Part shown: piece after piece, positions 17,228 to 28,937 of the stretch
Layout of the letters: each line of letters starts with the position of its first letter
Numbering within the stretch: position 1 is the stretch's first letter
Source of the DNA: Betaproteobacteria bacterium
GTDB taxonomy: Bacteria > Pseudomonadota > Gammaproteobacteria > Burkholderiales > JAEUOS01
NCBI GenBank assembly: GCA_028292405.1
Contig: JAQGMJ010000026.1
Coordinates: 1-64,000 of the forward strand
Length of the DNA stretch: 64,000 bases
Direction: 5' to 3'
Program-made: the position numbers and the translations under genes
The notes under the pieces: generated by a model
The model's database searches: none
Seen by the model: only the letters and a program-made list of their open reading frames with translations
What the model was told of the DNA's origin: nothing

Positions 17228-17256
17228 TTGCCAGCACCCGGGGTATCCCCTATAAT
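17228..17256 (+). promoter_or_regulatory. Strong sigma70-type promoter of the atp operon
   Basis: TTGCCA (17228-17233), a 17-bp spacer and a perfect TATAAT (17251-17256) lie about 124 bp before atpI in the 460-bp gap between the divergent NTF2-like and atpI genes. This is the best promoter match seen in the window and fits an abundant constitutive operon. The remainder of the gap shows no other clear signal. Confidence 0.7.
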
Positions 17257-17379
17257 TCTTGGGTTTTGGCGGCTGGGCGGGTTTACAGGTCACTCTGTTC
17301 CTCCGGGATTGCCTAAAACGGATTGCATGATGCGGCATACGGATTTGGCGGGTTTTATCAGCGCCGGGCGCCGGCGGGC

Positions 17380-17733
17380 ATGAACACCGCGCCGTTGCGC
17401 GTAGTGGCCTGGCAGGCGGGGCTTTCCGTGTTGCTGGCCGTGGGCTGGGGTCTTCTGAGGGGAGGGCCGGGTGCCGCTTCCGCCTTCATCGGCGGGGCCA
17501 TTTGTTTCGTACCCTCGGGGCTGTTCGCCTTGCGCCTGCTGCTGGCGCAAAGCCGGCAGGATGGTTATGTATTCGCCTTCTTCGTGGGCGAAGCCATAAA
17601 GATCTTGCTTTCCATCGCGCTGTTCGCCGGCGTGGCGGTGTACTACAAAAATGCCGATTGGCTCGCGCTGATCGTCACCTACATCGCGGTTTTGCAAGTC
17701 TACGTTTTCGGGTTGTTGATGGCGAGCCGCTAG
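17380..17733 (+). CDS. atpI: ATP synthase protein I
   Basis: AtpI is a small hydrophobic membrane protein that assists c-ring assembly of the F1Fo complex. The 117-residue product has four hydrophobic segments ([74 protein letters not shown]) with the conserved G-GGAICF-P-LFA and GE--KI-L motifs. The ATG at 17380 begins MNTAPLRVV; an upstream ATG at 17323 would add a non-conserved 19 residues. It is the first gene of the operon, directly after the strong promoter, and 46 bp before atpB. Confidence 0.9.
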   Translation: MNTAPLRVVAWQAGLSVLLAVGWGLLRGGPGAASAFIGGAICFVPSGLFALRLLLAQSRQDGYVFAFFVGEAIKILLSIALFAGVAVYYKNADWLALIVTYIAVLQVYVFGLLMASR

Positions 17734-17779
17734 GCGCGCTTTTAACGTAGGTTTTACACCAAGGTTACAGGTTACACAT

Positions 17780-18616
17780 ATGGCTGCCGGCGCCGAAGCC
17801 CCTACCTCCTCCGAATATATCGTCGAGCACTTGACGCATTTTTCGAGCATGAAGCAAGGCTTCATCATCGATATGCACGTGGTCAACTGGGACACCATGT
17901 TCTGGTCGGTGCTGTGCGGCGTGATCACCATCGCCATCCTGCTGAAGGCGGCGCGCAAGGCCACCTCCGGCGTGCCGGGGCGCTTCCAGGCGGCCATCGA
18001 GATGCTGGTGGAGATGGTCGAGTCGCAGTCGAAATCCATCGTCCATGGCGACCGCAGCTTCATCGCCCCGCTGGCCCTTACCGTTTTCATGTGGGTGTTT
18101 TTCATGAACGCGGTCGACTTCATTCCCGTGGACTGGATCCATGGCGTCAATGAATTGCTGGAGCTGGTTGGCCTGCACTCGCACCTGCCGCACCATCGCG
18201 CGGTGCCCACTGCCGACCTCAACGGCACCTTGGGCATGGCCATCGGCGTGCTGATTTTGATGCTGTACTACAACATCAAGATCAAGGGCGTGGGCGGCTT
18301 CGTGCACGAATTGTTCTGCGCCCCGTTCGGCGCACACCCGGCCTTGTGGATTTTCAATTTCGCCCTGAACCTGATCGAGTTCGTCGCCAAGACCGTGTCG
18401 CTGGCGATGCGGTTGTTCGGCAACATGTACGCCGGCGAACTGGTGTTCCTGCTGATCGCGCTGCTCGGCGCCACCGCCACCTGGTGGGGCATCGGCATGC
18501 ATGTGGTGGCGGGTACGGTCTGGGCGATTTTCCACATCCTGATCGTGGTGCTGCAGGCCTTCATTTTCATGATGCTGACCCTGGTGTACCTGGGCCAGGC
18601 GCATGAGGGGCACTAG
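17780..18616 (+). CDS. atpB: F1Fo ATP synthase subunit a
   Basis: Forms the proton half-channels against the rotating c-ring. The 278-residue inner-membrane protein has the expected series of membrane helices, the N-terminal [10 protein letters not shown] block, the VDFIPVDW segment and the family signature [14 protein letters not shown], in which Arg211 is the essential arginine that faces the c-subunit carboxylate. The ATG at 17780 overlaps an ACATATGG context without a strong ribosome binding site. Length is in the normal range for betaproteobacteria. Confidence 0.98.
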   Translation: MAAGAEAPTSSEYIVEHLTHFSSMKQGFIIDMHVVNWDTMFWSVLCGVITIAILLKAARKATSGVPGRFQAAIEMLVEMVESQSKSIVHGDRSFIAPLALTVFMWVFFMNAVDFIPVDWIHGVNELLELVGLHSHLPHHRAVPTADLNGTLGMAIGVLILMLYYNIKIKGVGGFVHELFCAPFGAHPALWIFNFALNLIEFVAKTVSLAMRLFGNMYAGELVFLLIALLGATATWWGIGMHVVAGTVWAIFHILIVVLQAFIFMMLTLVYLGQAHEGH

Positions 18617-18663
18617 CAGCCGCCGTGGCTGATCAGGCACTCCAAAGAAGCTCTCCAAGGCTC

Positions 18664-18996
<333 letters not shown>

Positions 18997-19047
18997 GAGC
19001 ATCCCCCGCATTTGCAATCAGTCACTCTTTACCGGGGGTAAGTTCTC

Positions 19048-19518
19048 ATGAACATCAATGCCACCTTCATTGCCCAGTTGATCGTCTTCTTCGTGCTGGC
19101 GTGGTTCACCATGACCTTCGTCTGGCCGCCGTTGATGAAAATGCTGGACGAGCGCGCCAAAAAGATCGCCGATGGCTTGGCCGCCGCCGAAAAGGGCAAG
19201 CTGGAACTGGCGGAGGCCCACAAGGCCGCTGCCGCCGAGCTGGCACAGTCGCGCACCGCCAATCAGGGCCGCATGGCCGAAGCTGAGAAGCAGGCCGCGG
19301 CACTGATCGAGCAGGCCAAGAAGGACGCGGAAGCCGAAAAAGCGCGCATCCTGGCGCAAGCCAAGGCCGAAGCCGAGCAGGAAGGCCAGCGCGCGCGCGA
19401 TTCACTGCGCAACGCCGTGGCCGAACTGGCTGTCAAGGGCGCCGAGCAGATCCTCAAGCGCGAGGTGAATGCCGGCAACCACGCCGAGCTGCTGAACCAG
19501 CTCAGGGCGCAGCTCTAA
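19048..19518 (+). CDS. atpF: F1Fo ATP synthase subunit b
   Basis: Peripheral stalk subunit linking the membrane a-subunit to F1. The 156-residue protein has one N-terminal membrane helix ([22 protein letters not shown]) and a long charged, Ala-rich coiled coil (residues 35-150) that dimerises and binds subunit delta. Length and layout match E. coli AtpF. It lies 51 bp after atpE and 9 bp before atpH. Confidence 0.98.
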   Translation: MNINATFIAQLIVFFVLAWFTMTFVWPPLMKMLDERAKKIADGLAAAEKGKLELAEAHKAAAAELAQSRTANQGRMAEAEKQAAALIEQAKKDAEAEKARILAQAKAEAEQEGQRARDSLRNAVAELAVKGAEQILKREVNAGNHAELLNQLRAQL

Positions 19519-19527
19519 GGAACCGCC

Positions 19528-20064
19528 ATGGCCGAACTCTCCACCATCGCCCGTCCCTACGCGGAAGCCGCTTTCCGCACCGCCCGCGAAGCCAAAGCCT
19601 TGCCGGCGTGGAACGACCTGCTCGCCGAAATGGGCGCGGTGGCCGACAGGCCGGAAATGCGCGCGCTGATGAACGATCCGAAGATAACCTCGGACCAGCT
19701 CTACGGCGTGATGGCCGGCGTGTTGAAGACGCACATCGACCAGAAGGGGCAGAACTTTTTGCGCCTGCTGATCGAAAACAGCCGTCTCGACGCCTTGCCG
19801 GAAATCGCCGCGCAATTCGCGATGCTTAAAAACGCCGAAGAAGGCACGGCCGACGCGGAGATCGTTTCCGCCTTTCCGCTTTCCGAGGCGCAGGTAGGCG
19901 AGCTGATCGCCGGCCTTGCCGCCAAGTTCAAAAAGACCTTGAAGCCGCACGTCAGCGTCGATCAGAGCCTGATCGGCGGCGTGCGCGTCGTGGTCGGCGA
20001 CCATGTGTTCGACACGTCGATCAAGGCGCAGCTTGAGCGCATGAAGACCACGCTCACCGCCTGA
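19528..20064 (+). CDS. atpH: F1Fo ATP synthase subunit delta
   Basis: Connects the peripheral stalk to the top of the alpha3beta3 hexamer. The 178-residue protein has the N-terminal six-helix domain starting [14 protein letters not shown] and the C-terminal signature [15 protein letters not shown]...[26 protein letters not shown], the conserved delta/OSCP pattern. It follows atpF by 9 bp and is followed by a 61-bp gap with a consensus-like GGAG before atpA. Confidence 0.97.
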   Translation: MAELSTIARPYAEAAFRTAREAKALPAWNDLLAEMGAVADRPEMRALMNDPKITSDQLYGVMAGVLKTHIDQKGQNFLRLLIENSRLDALPEIAAQFAMLKNAEEGTADAEIVSAFPLSEAQVGELIAGLAAKFKKTLKPHVSVDQSLIGGVRVVVGDHVFDTSIKAQLERMKTTLTA

Positions 20065-20125
20065 TCGTCACCTGTCACCTGATACAGCCGCCGCCACAGC
20101 CCAAACAGAATCCCTGGAGTCCATC

Positions 20126-21673
<1,548 letters not shown>

Positions 21674-21712
21674 GAAAGGGGGGCCTGCCCCCCTTCAGAA
21701 ACCCCCCGAAAC

Positions 21713-21790
21713 CAGTGGCTTCGCTGGGTGGATTAGAACAGCAGCTTCGTTGGACGGCGTTGAACAGTGGCTTCGTTGTAGTGGGCCAGT
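21713..21790 (+). repeat. Three imperfect 26-bp tandem repeats in the atpA-atpG gap
   Basis: CAGTGGCTTCGCTGG (21713), CAGCAGCTTCGTTGG (21739) and CAGTGGCTTCGTTG (21765) recur at an exact 26-bp spacing. They are preceded by a G6/C6 stem AAGGGGGGC-CT-GCCCCCCTT at 21676-21695 directly after the atpA stop. None of this is coding. The function is unknown; candidates are RNA processing or stability control, or a short expanded repeat without function. Confidence 0.7.
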
Positions 21791-21829
21791 TGAAGTTTGT
21801 AGCTAGTTAATGGAGAACCGAGGTTAAAC

Positions 21830-22708
21830 ATGGCCGGTTCAAAAGAAATCCGCACCAAGATCAAGAGCGTGCAAAACACGCGCAAGATCACCAAGGCGAT
21901 GGAAATGGTCGCGGCATCGAAAATGCGCCGCGCCCAGGAGCGCATGCGCGCGGCCCGTCCTTACGCCGACAAGGTGCGCAACATCGCTGCTCACCTGGGC
22001 GGCGCGAACCCGGAGTATCGCCACCCCTTCCTGGTCAAGCGCGACCAGGTGAAGGCGGCCGGGATCATCGTCATCACCACCGACAAGGGCCTGTGCGGTG
22101 GCCTGAACACCAACATCCTGCGCGCGGTCACCAACAAGATGAAGGAACTGGAAAGCGCCGGCGTGGCGATCCAGGCGACCGCCTTCGGCAACAAGGGCTT
22201 CGGCTTCCTCAACCGCATCGGCGCCAAGGTGGTGTCGCACGCGGTGCTGATGGGCGACAAGCCGCACCTGGACAAGCTGATCGGGCCGGTGAAAGTGCAG
22301 CTCGATGCCTATGCCGAGGGCAAGATCGACGTCGTGTATCTGGCCTACACCCGCTTCGTCAACACCATGAAGCAGGAGCCGGTGGTCGAGCAATTGCTGC
22401 CTCTGGGCGGCGAGCGTTTCGAGCAGACCGCGGCGGAAAAGACCGCGCACGGCTGGGACTACATCTACGAGCCCGACGCACAGACCGTGGTGGACGAGCT
22501 GATGACACGCTACGTCGAAGCCCTGGTGTACCAGGCGATCGTCGAGAACATGTCGTCCGAGCAAAGCGCGCGCATGGTGGCGATGAAGTCCGCCTCCGAC
22601 AACGCCAAGAAGGTGATCGAGGAACTGCAGCTGACCTATAACAAGGCGCGGCAGGCGGCGATCACCAAGGAACTGTCCGAGATCGTGGCCGGCGCCGCAG
22701 CTGTTTAG
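21830..22708 (+). CDS. atpG: F1Fo ATP synthase subunit gamma
   Basis: Central rotor shaft of F1. The 292-residue protein has the N-terminal coiled-coil helix ([20 protein letters not shown], then [11 protein letters not shown]), a central Rossmann-like domain with [12 protein letters not shown], and the conserved C-terminal helix ending [19 protein letters not shown]. Both ends are intact. An AACCGAGG sequence sits 10 bp upstream of the ATG. Confidence 0.98.
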   Translation: MAGSKEIRTKIKSVQNTRKITKAMEMVAASKMRRAQERMRAARPYADKVRNIAAHLGGANPEYRHPFLVKRDQVKAAGIIVITTDKGLCGGLNTNILRAVTNKMKELESAGVAIQATAFGNKGFGFLNRIGAKVVSHAVLMGDKPHLDKLIGPVKVQLDAYAEGKIDVVYLAYTRFVNTMKQEPVVEQLLPLGGERFEQTAAEKTAHGWDYIYEPDAQTVVDELMTRYVEALVYQAIVENMSSEQSARMVAMKSASDNAKKVIEELQLTYNKARQAAITKELSEIVAGAAAV

Positions 22709-22737
22709 AGCTTTGAAGTTTTGTAGTTATTTGGTTA

Positions 22738-24253
<1,516 letters not shown>

Positions 24254-24277
24254 GAAGAGTTGAGCCAGGAGCCCCAC

Positions 24278-24694
24278 ATGTCCACCATCCACGTAGACGT
24301 CGTTTCCGCCGAAGAGTTGATCTTCTCCGGCGAGGCGAATTTCGTCGTGCTGCCGGGTGAAGTCGGCGAGCTGGGGATTTATCCCAAGCACACGCCGCTG
24401 ATCTCGCGCATCAAGCCGGGCGCGGTGCGCATCCAGCGCGCCGACAACGGCCAGGAAGAGTTCGTCTTCGTCGCCGGCGGCATTCTCGAAGTGCAGCCGG
24501 ATGTCGTTACCGTCCTCGCCGATACCGCGATTCGCGGCGCCGACCTGGACGAGGCCAAGGCGCAGGAAGCCATGCGCAAGGCCGAGGAAGCGCGCAGCAA
24601 TGCGAAAAGCGACCTCGATCTGGCGATGGCTACTTCCGAGCTCGCCATCATGGCGGCGCAGATCGCGGCGATCCGCAAGTTGCGCGGCAAGTAA
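24278..24694 (+). CDS. atpC: F1Fo ATP synthase subunit epsilon
   Basis: Rotor subunit that couples gamma to the c-ring and can inhibit ATP hydrolysis. The 138-residue protein has the N-terminal beta-sandwich ([56 protein letters not shown]) and the C-terminal helical hairpin. I choose the ATG at 24278, with AGGAG 8 bp upstream, rather than an upstream ATG that would add six residues. Last gene of the operon, followed 15 bp later by a terminator. Confidence 0.98.
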   Translation: MSTIHVDVVSAEELIFSGEANFVVLPGEVGELGIYPKHTPLISRIKPGAVRIQRADNGQEEFVFVAGGILEVQPDVVTVLADTAIRGADLDEAKAQEAMRKAEEARSNAKSDLDLAMATSELAIMAAQIAAIRKLRGK

Positions 24695-24708
24695 GCAGCA
24701 TGCAGCAG

Positions 24709-24741
24709 AAAAAAAGCGGCCTGCGGGCCGCTTTTTTATTT
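24709..24741 (+). terminator. Rho-independent terminator of the atp operon
   Basis: AAAAAAAGCGGCC (24709-24721), loop TGCG, then GGCCGCTTTTTT (24726-24737) and further T-rich sequence. A textbook stem with U-tract 15 bp after atpC. Confidence 0.93.
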
Positions 24742-24779
24742 TGTGCATCCGGAATTTATCGCGGCTTCGTCATCTCCCG

Positions 24780-24908
24780 CCGTTCGTCCTGGGCCTGTCG
24801 ACGCCCCGGAGGAAGTCCCCTTGGGGACGCTCCGAAAGGCCTTCAGAGCAGGACATGTGCACCACCCGTGTTCCAACAAAGCCCTTCGACAGCCTCAGGG
24901 CGAACGGG
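24780..24908. repeat. Dispersed repeat with inverted ends (CCGTTCGTCCTGGGCCTGTCGA)
   Basis: The left end CCGTTCGTCCTGGGCCTGTCG (24780-24800) is mirrored near the right end by CGACAGCCTCAGGGCGAACGG (24887-24907), nearly exact inverted repeats. Inside, 24794-24826 is about 80 percent identical to the reverse complement of 10229-10261, and GGACATGTG occurs in both elements. No transposase is present, so it looks like a non-autonomous repeat. It fills most of the gap between the atp terminator and the YjfB-like gene. Confidence 0.65.
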
Positions 24909-24949
24909 CTTGGGAGGCGCGCCAGCATCCAACGCTATCCAACCTACCC

Positions 24950-25141
24950 TTAAGCGTAGGTGTCGATCTGATTGCCCAGGTGCGGCGGATTGGCCGGCGG
25001 CTGCGGAATGGCGGCGATCAGTGCCTCGGCGGACTGCTGGCCGATGTCCATGGCCTTTTTCAGCACGGACATTTGCACTTCGCTGGAGAGTTGCTGCTGG
25101 CTCATTGCCGTGCTGGTGCTGGCGATATTGCTGACGTCCAT
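24950..25141 (-). CDS. YjfB-family small protein (putative motility protein)
   Basis: A 63-residue protein starting MDVSNIAS, with a mostly helical body (MSQQQLSSEVQMSVLKKAMDIGQQSAEALI) and a Pro-rich end. This is the pattern of the YjfB family, annotated as putative motility proteins because several members sit near flagellar genes. No flagellar gene is nearby here, so its role is open. It is a single gene with AAAGGA-like sequence before the ATG at 25141. Confidence 0.75.
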   Translation of the reverse strand: MDVSNIASTSTAMSQQQLSSEVQMSVLKKAMDIGQQSAEALIAAIPQPPANPPHLGNQIDTYA

Positions 25142-25319
25142 GATGCTCTTTCCTTGGGGGCTTGTTCAGCTTAACGGCGGATGGCCGGCAAAACTTGAGG
25201 CGGTGTAATCCGGCGTATCGCCAAACACCTCTCTATCAGCCATATAAGCCGCGTCGCCGACGCGGGCGCGCGCAAAGGCGCTAAGCTCGCGGGCAATAAA
25301 AGCCGCTTGAGGAGACATC

Positions 25320-26159
25320 ATGTTCATCGCCGATTCGCAAATCCACCTGTGGGGCGCCAGCACGCCCGAGCGCCCCTGGCCCGAGCCCGCGCCCGGCACG
25401 CCGCCGCCGCACAAGCCCTTTCCCTTCACCGCCGAATACCTGCTGGGTGAAATGGACAAGGCCGGCGTCAATCGCGCGGTGCTGATCTCGCCGGTCTATG
25501 AGGGCCTGCGCAACGACCTGGTGCTGGAGGCTGCCAGGCAGCACCCGGACCGTTTTGGCGTAATGGCGCGCTTCAATCCGCTGGCCGAGGGCGGGCGCGA
25601 TTTTCTGCCGACCTGGTACGCGCACCCGGGGCTGCTGGGCATCCGCTTCATCTTCCACCTGCCGGCGCTGCGCCCGATGTTCATCGAGAACAAGCTCGAC
25701 TGGCTATGGGCGCAGGCCGAGCGCTTGAACAAGCCGGTGATGATGATGGTGCATTACCGCGACATGCACCACGTGGCGGCGATTGCCGAAAAGCATCCCG
25801 GGCTGAAGATCACGCTGGACCACATGGGCCTGACCGAAGGCAAGGACGCGGAGGCATTCAAGGACTTCGGCAACATGATCGCGCTGGCGAAGTACCCGAA
25901 CGTGTCGGTGAAGGCGAGCTGCCTGCCCTTCCACGCCGCCGAGCCCTATCCGTTTCCGACCATGCTGGCGCACGTGCGCAAGGTGGTCGAGGCTTTCGGG
26001 CCGAAGCGCGTGTTCTGGGGCAGCGACCTGTCGCGCCTGCCCTGCCCTTACACGCAGATGATCAGCATGTTCACCGAGGAGATGAAGTGGCTCGCGCCCG
26101 CCGATCTTGAGTGGATCATGGGACGGGCGCTGTGCGAGTGGCTGGGGTGGAAGGTCTAG
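25320..26159 (+). CDS. Amidohydrolase family 2 (metal-dependent hydrolase)
   Basis: A 279-residue TIM-barrel hydrolase of the amidohydrolase-2/ACMSD-like group. The start FIADSQIHLWG carries the first metal-ligand position (Gln-x-His in place of the usual His-x-His); VMMMVHYRD, LKITLDHMGLTEG and VFWGSDLSRLPCPY supply the other His and Asp ligands. Substrates in this family are lactones and carboxylated aromatics or dicarboxylates; the neighbouring CoA-lyase/CoA-transferase/Bug-receptor operon on the other strand hints at catabolism of an organic acid. Its last 4 bp overlap the end of the convergent gene at 26156. A GGAG ribosome binding site precedes the ATG. Confidence 0.88.
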   Translation: MFIADSQIHLWGASTPERPWPEPAPGTPPPHKPFPFTAEYLLGEMDKAGVNRAVLISPVYEGLRNDLVLEAARQHPDRFGVMARFNPLAEGGRDFLPTWYAHPGLLGIRFIFHLPALRPMFIENKLDWLWAQAERLNKPVMMMVHYRDMHHVAAIAEKHPGLKITLDHMGLTEGKDAEAFKDFGNMIALAKYPNVSVKASCLPFHAAEPYPFPTMLAHVRKVVEAFGPKRVFWGSDLSRLPCPYTQMISMFTEEMKWLAPADLEWIMGRALCEWLGWKV

Positions 26160-26578
26160 GGGGCGTCTTCCGGTGTTTCCAGTTCGGCCAGCCAGTCATT
26201 CCGCGAGGAGTGATTGGCCAGGGCATGGAAGCGATTGAGGTCTGGCGCCGGGGCATCATCCACGATGACTAGCGTATGGTCGAGTTGCGATGCACCGATC
26301 AATCGCAGGTATTCATCCACTGCGCCGCGCTCGATGCTGACCTTGCCGCCGCCGGCCCAGTGACGGTCGGCGCCGTTCTTCTTGACCCCTGAAACCCAGT
26401 AAAACTCCCTGGTCTCGACGTCAAAGTGTCTGCCGCGTTCGGCATGGGCTAGCGCCTTGCCGCGAAAGTAGATCAGCTTGCCGCTCTTTGAAGTACGTAC
26501 GCGCGCAATCCAGGCCGGGCCGTCATCCGAATAGCCGGTCTTGAGTTCGACATAGCGTAAAAGAGTGCGGGAAGCCAT
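26156..26578 (-). CDS. Small conserved protein, tandem paralogue 1
   Basis: A 140-residue cytoplasmic protein with the pattern RYVELKTGYSDDGPAWIARV, SKSGKLIYFRGKAL, then YWVSGVKKNGADRHW and KVSIERGAVDEYL. It is clearly homologous to the next gene upstream (26587-26961). Proteins of this type are often misannotated as 1-deoxy-D-xylulose-5-phosphate synthase; nothing in the sequence supports that, and they are far too short. No catalytic motif is evident. The gene ends with a 4-bp overlap of the convergent amidohydrolase gene. Confidence 0.78.
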   Translation of the reverse strand: MASRTLLRYVELKTGYSDDGPAWIARVRTSKSGKLIYFRGKALAHAERGRHFDVETREFYWVSGVKKNGADRHWAGGGKVSIERGAVDEYLRLIGASQLDHTLVIVDDAPAPDLNRFHALANHSSRNDWLAELETPEDAP

Positions 26579-26586
26579 GCGCCATC

Positions 26587-26961
26587 CTATTCCTTAGCGG
26601 GCGGCTCGAACTGGCTGGCGTCGGTCGGTGGCAAATCGTCGATCACCACGAAATGGTCGCTGTCGATCTCGGTCCTGCCGATCAAGCGCAGATAGCTTGG
26701 CAGCGCGCTTTTTTCGATGGAGATGATGCCGCGGCCTTCGCGGTGGCGGTTGGTGCCGTCCTTCTTGACCGCGGAGACCCACCAGGTGTCGCCGGTGGCG
26801 ACATCGACATGGCGGTCGCCTTCGACGCGGCGTAGCGCCTTGCCATTGAAGTAGAGCTGCGAGCCGCTCTTGGAGGCGTTGGCAAAGGCGATCCACGCCG
26901 GGCCGTCGTTCTGGTGGCCGGTGATAAGTTCGATGTAGCGGAGTCGTGGGCGAGGTGTCAT
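26587..26961 (-). CDS. Small conserved protein, tandem paralogue 2
   Basis: A 124-residue paralogue of the gene 8 bp downstream: RYIELITGHQNDGPAWIAF, SKSGSQLYFNGKAL, WWVSAVKKDGTNRH, IISIEKSALPSYLRLIG. About half of the aligned positions look identical in the shared core, while the C-termini diverge. Tandem duplication followed by divergence suggests partners or toxin-immunity-like roles, but there is no direct evidence. It probably shares a transcript with paralogue 1. Confidence 0.78.
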   Translation of the reverse strand: MTPRPRLRYIELITGHQNDGPAWIAFANASKSGSQLYFNGKALRRVEGDRHVDVATGDTWWVSAVKKDGTNRHREGRGIISIEKSALPSYLRLIGRTEIDSDHFVVIDDLPPTDASQFEPPAKE

Positions 26962-26992
26962 CGCCCAATGCTAGCACTGATGGGGCGTTCGG

Positions 26993-27973
26993 CTAGTCCA
27001 GCGTGACGGTGGTTTTGGTGTCGACCGCGCGGGCGGCGGCTTCGAGGGTGGCGGCGGTCAATATCATTTGCTCGTGGGAGATGGGATACGGCGCCACGCC
27101 CGCAACCGCATCGGCGAAGGCTTCGAGTTCGAAGCGCAGGGCGTCGAGCGGTTCGGCGTGGATCAGGCGTGCGGGTTGTCCAGAAGGGTCGCCGCTGATG
27201 CGCAGCTCGACATCGTCGGTGCCGCGCGCTTCCACCGAGCCGGTGGTGCCGAAGGCGTGCACGCGCCAGAACACTGGCGTGGGGCGCACCGAGGCGAGCA
27301 GGCCGGTGGCGCCGCTTTTGAATTCGAACAGCATGGCCATGGTGTCCTGTACGTCGGCACCGCCTTGGGAGCTGTAGCTGGCGCTGATGCGTTTGGCCGG
27401 GCCCATCAGGTGCACGAAGGCGTCGAGGATGTGGATGCCGGTGGCGGTGAGGCTGCCGCCGGGGGAGTTCTCCGGCTTGCCGCGCCACTCGCGGTAGGTG
27501 GCGCGCGAGTTTTCGTTCGACAGGTTGCCTTCGATGTGCAGCAGTTTGCCGAGCACGCCGCTCTCGACCTGGCGTTTCACTTCCTGCATCGAGGGCCAGA
27601 AACGCTTGTCGTGGCCGACGCCCAGCGTGACCTTTGCCGCCTCGACTGCCTTGATGGCAAGCTCGGCATCGGCGCGCGTCATGGCCAGCGGCTTTTCGCA
27701 GAATACGGCCTTGCCGGTGGCGGCAGCGGCGGTAATTTGCGCGACGTGCAGGTCATGCGGGGTGGCGAGCACCACCGCGTCCACACTCTTGTCGGCCAGC
27801 ACCTCTTCGTAAGTCGTGCAGAGCTTGAGGCCGATCTTTTGCGCGTACTCGGCCACCTCGGCGGGGCGGCGCACCATGCCGTGGGTGAAGCGCAGCTTGG
27901 TGCTCTTGCCTTGGACGGAATTCACCAGGTTCTGGCCCCAGCGGCCCATGCCGACGATGGCTGCGTTGATCAT
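26993..27973 (-). CDS. Gfo/Idh/MocA family oxidoreductase
   Basis: A 326-residue NAD(P)-dependent dehydrogenase. The N-terminal Rossmann fold has AAIVGMGRWGQN, the pyridine-nucleotide loop, ATPHDLH and the catalytic-loop motif CEKPLA (about 96-101); the C-terminal alpha/beta domain starts NLSNENSR and includes GIHILDAFVHLMG. Substrates are usually sugars or related polyols, but they cannot be told here. It starts 16 bp after the CoA-lyase gene in a four-gene minus-strand operon with a CoA-transferase and a Bug receptor. Confidence 0.9.
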   Translation of the reverse strand: MINAAIVGMGRWGQNLVNSVQGKSTKLRFTHGMVRRPAEVAEYAQKIGLKLCTTYEEVLADKSVDAVVLATPHDLHVAQITAAAATGKAVFCEKPLAMTRADAELAIKAVEAAKVTLGVGHDKRFWPSMQEVKRQVESGVLGKLLHIEGNLSNENSRATYREWRGKPENSPGGSLTATGIHILDAFVHLMGPAKRISASYSSQGGADVQDTMAMLFEFKSGATGLLASVRPTPVFWRVHAFGTTGSVEARGTDDVELRISGDPSGQPARLIHAEPLDALRFELEAFADAVAGVAPYPISHEQMILTAATLEAAARAVDTKTTVTLD

Positions 27974-27989
27974 GGGCGTTCGTTCCGTC

Positions 27990-28904
27990 TTATTTCTGTT
28001 TGGTGTGGCTGCCGATCAAGGCTTCGAGCTCTTTGATCGAGTCCATGTGGTCGAGCAGGCGCTTGGCGGTGTTGTACATCGCCACGTCGACCAGTTTGCC
28101 GTCTACCGTGGTGCTGGCGGTGCCGCGCGTCAATGCTTCCTTGTAGGCGTTGACGACGCGGGTGTAGTAGTCCACCTGCGCCTTGGTGGGCGTATAGATT
28201 TCGTTCGCCGCTTCCACCTGGCTGGGGTGGATGGCGGGGCGGCCGCGAAAGCCCAGGCGGCGCGAGAGTTCGGTGTCGGAGCGGAAACCTTCGGCGTCGC
28301 GCACGTTGGAGTAGACGCCGTCGAGCGGGCATTCGTAGTTGGCGGCGCGCATGGCGGTAAGCGTTGCCTGGCGCACGTACATCATCTCCGGGCCGGCGGA
28401 AGTCCAGGTGGCGCCCAGGGAGGTGTTCATGTCGCCGTCTTCGCCGCCGGCATAGACGGCGGTTTCGATGCGCGGGGCGACCTTGAAGATGGCGCGCGCG
28501 TCGATCACGCCGCCCGCGGATTCGATCATCGCGATCACCGGGGTCGAACCGGGCACCAGGCCGCGACGGGTCTCAACACTAGAGATCATCCGGTCCATCG
28601 CGGCGGAGTCTTCCGGCGAATCGACCTTGGGCACGACGAAGCCGGCGAAGCCCTTGGTGCCGACGAAGGCGTCGATGTCCTCGTGGATGAAGCCGGTGGG
28701 GATCGAGTTGCAGCGCACCCAGCTGCGGTCGCCGGGCACCTTCGCCATCGCCTCGCGCGCCATTTCGCGGCCGACCTGCTTCTGGTCGGCGGGCACAGTG
28801 TCCTCCAGGTCGAAGATGAAGCCGTCGGCCGGCAGGGAGTTGACTTTGTCGACCATCTTCTTCAGGTTGGCCGGTACGAACAGCAAGCTACGCCACATAC
28901 GCAT
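27990..28904 (-). CDS. CoA ester lyase of the HpcH/HpaI-CitE family
   Basis: A 304-residue TIM-barrel lyase that cleaves or forms C-C bonds of acyl-CoA esters such as citramalyl-, malyl- or 3-hydroxy-3-methylglutaryl-CoA. Visible motifs are RSLLFVPAN at the N-terminus, GFIFDLEDTVP (metal-binding Glu/Asp region), WVRCNSI and VIAMIESAGGVIDA. The C-terminal GRPAIHPSQVEAANEIYTP is typical of the CitE branch. It lies 33 bp after the CoA-transferase and 16 bp before the oxidoreductase. Inference: with the CoA-transferase it could activate and then split a branched C5 or C6 dicarboxylate. Confidence 0.9.
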   Translation of the reverse strand: MRMWRSLLFVPANLKKMVDKVNSLPADGFIFDLEDTVPADQKQVGREMAREAMAKVPGDRSWVRCNSIPTGFIHEDIDAFVGTKGFAGFVVPKVDSPEDSAAMDRMISSVETRRGLVPGSTPVIAMIESAGGVIDARAIFKVAPRIETAVYAGGEDGDMNTSLGATWTSAGPEMMYVRQATLTAMRAANYECPLDGVYSNVRDAEGFRSDTELSRRLGFRGRPAIHPSQVEAANEIYTPTKAQVDYYTRVVNAYKEALTRGTASTTVDGKLVDVAMYNTAKRLLDHMDSIKELEALIGSHTKQK

Positions 28905-28937
28905 GATTTCGTTTCCTTGACTGTTTTGGTATCTTCG

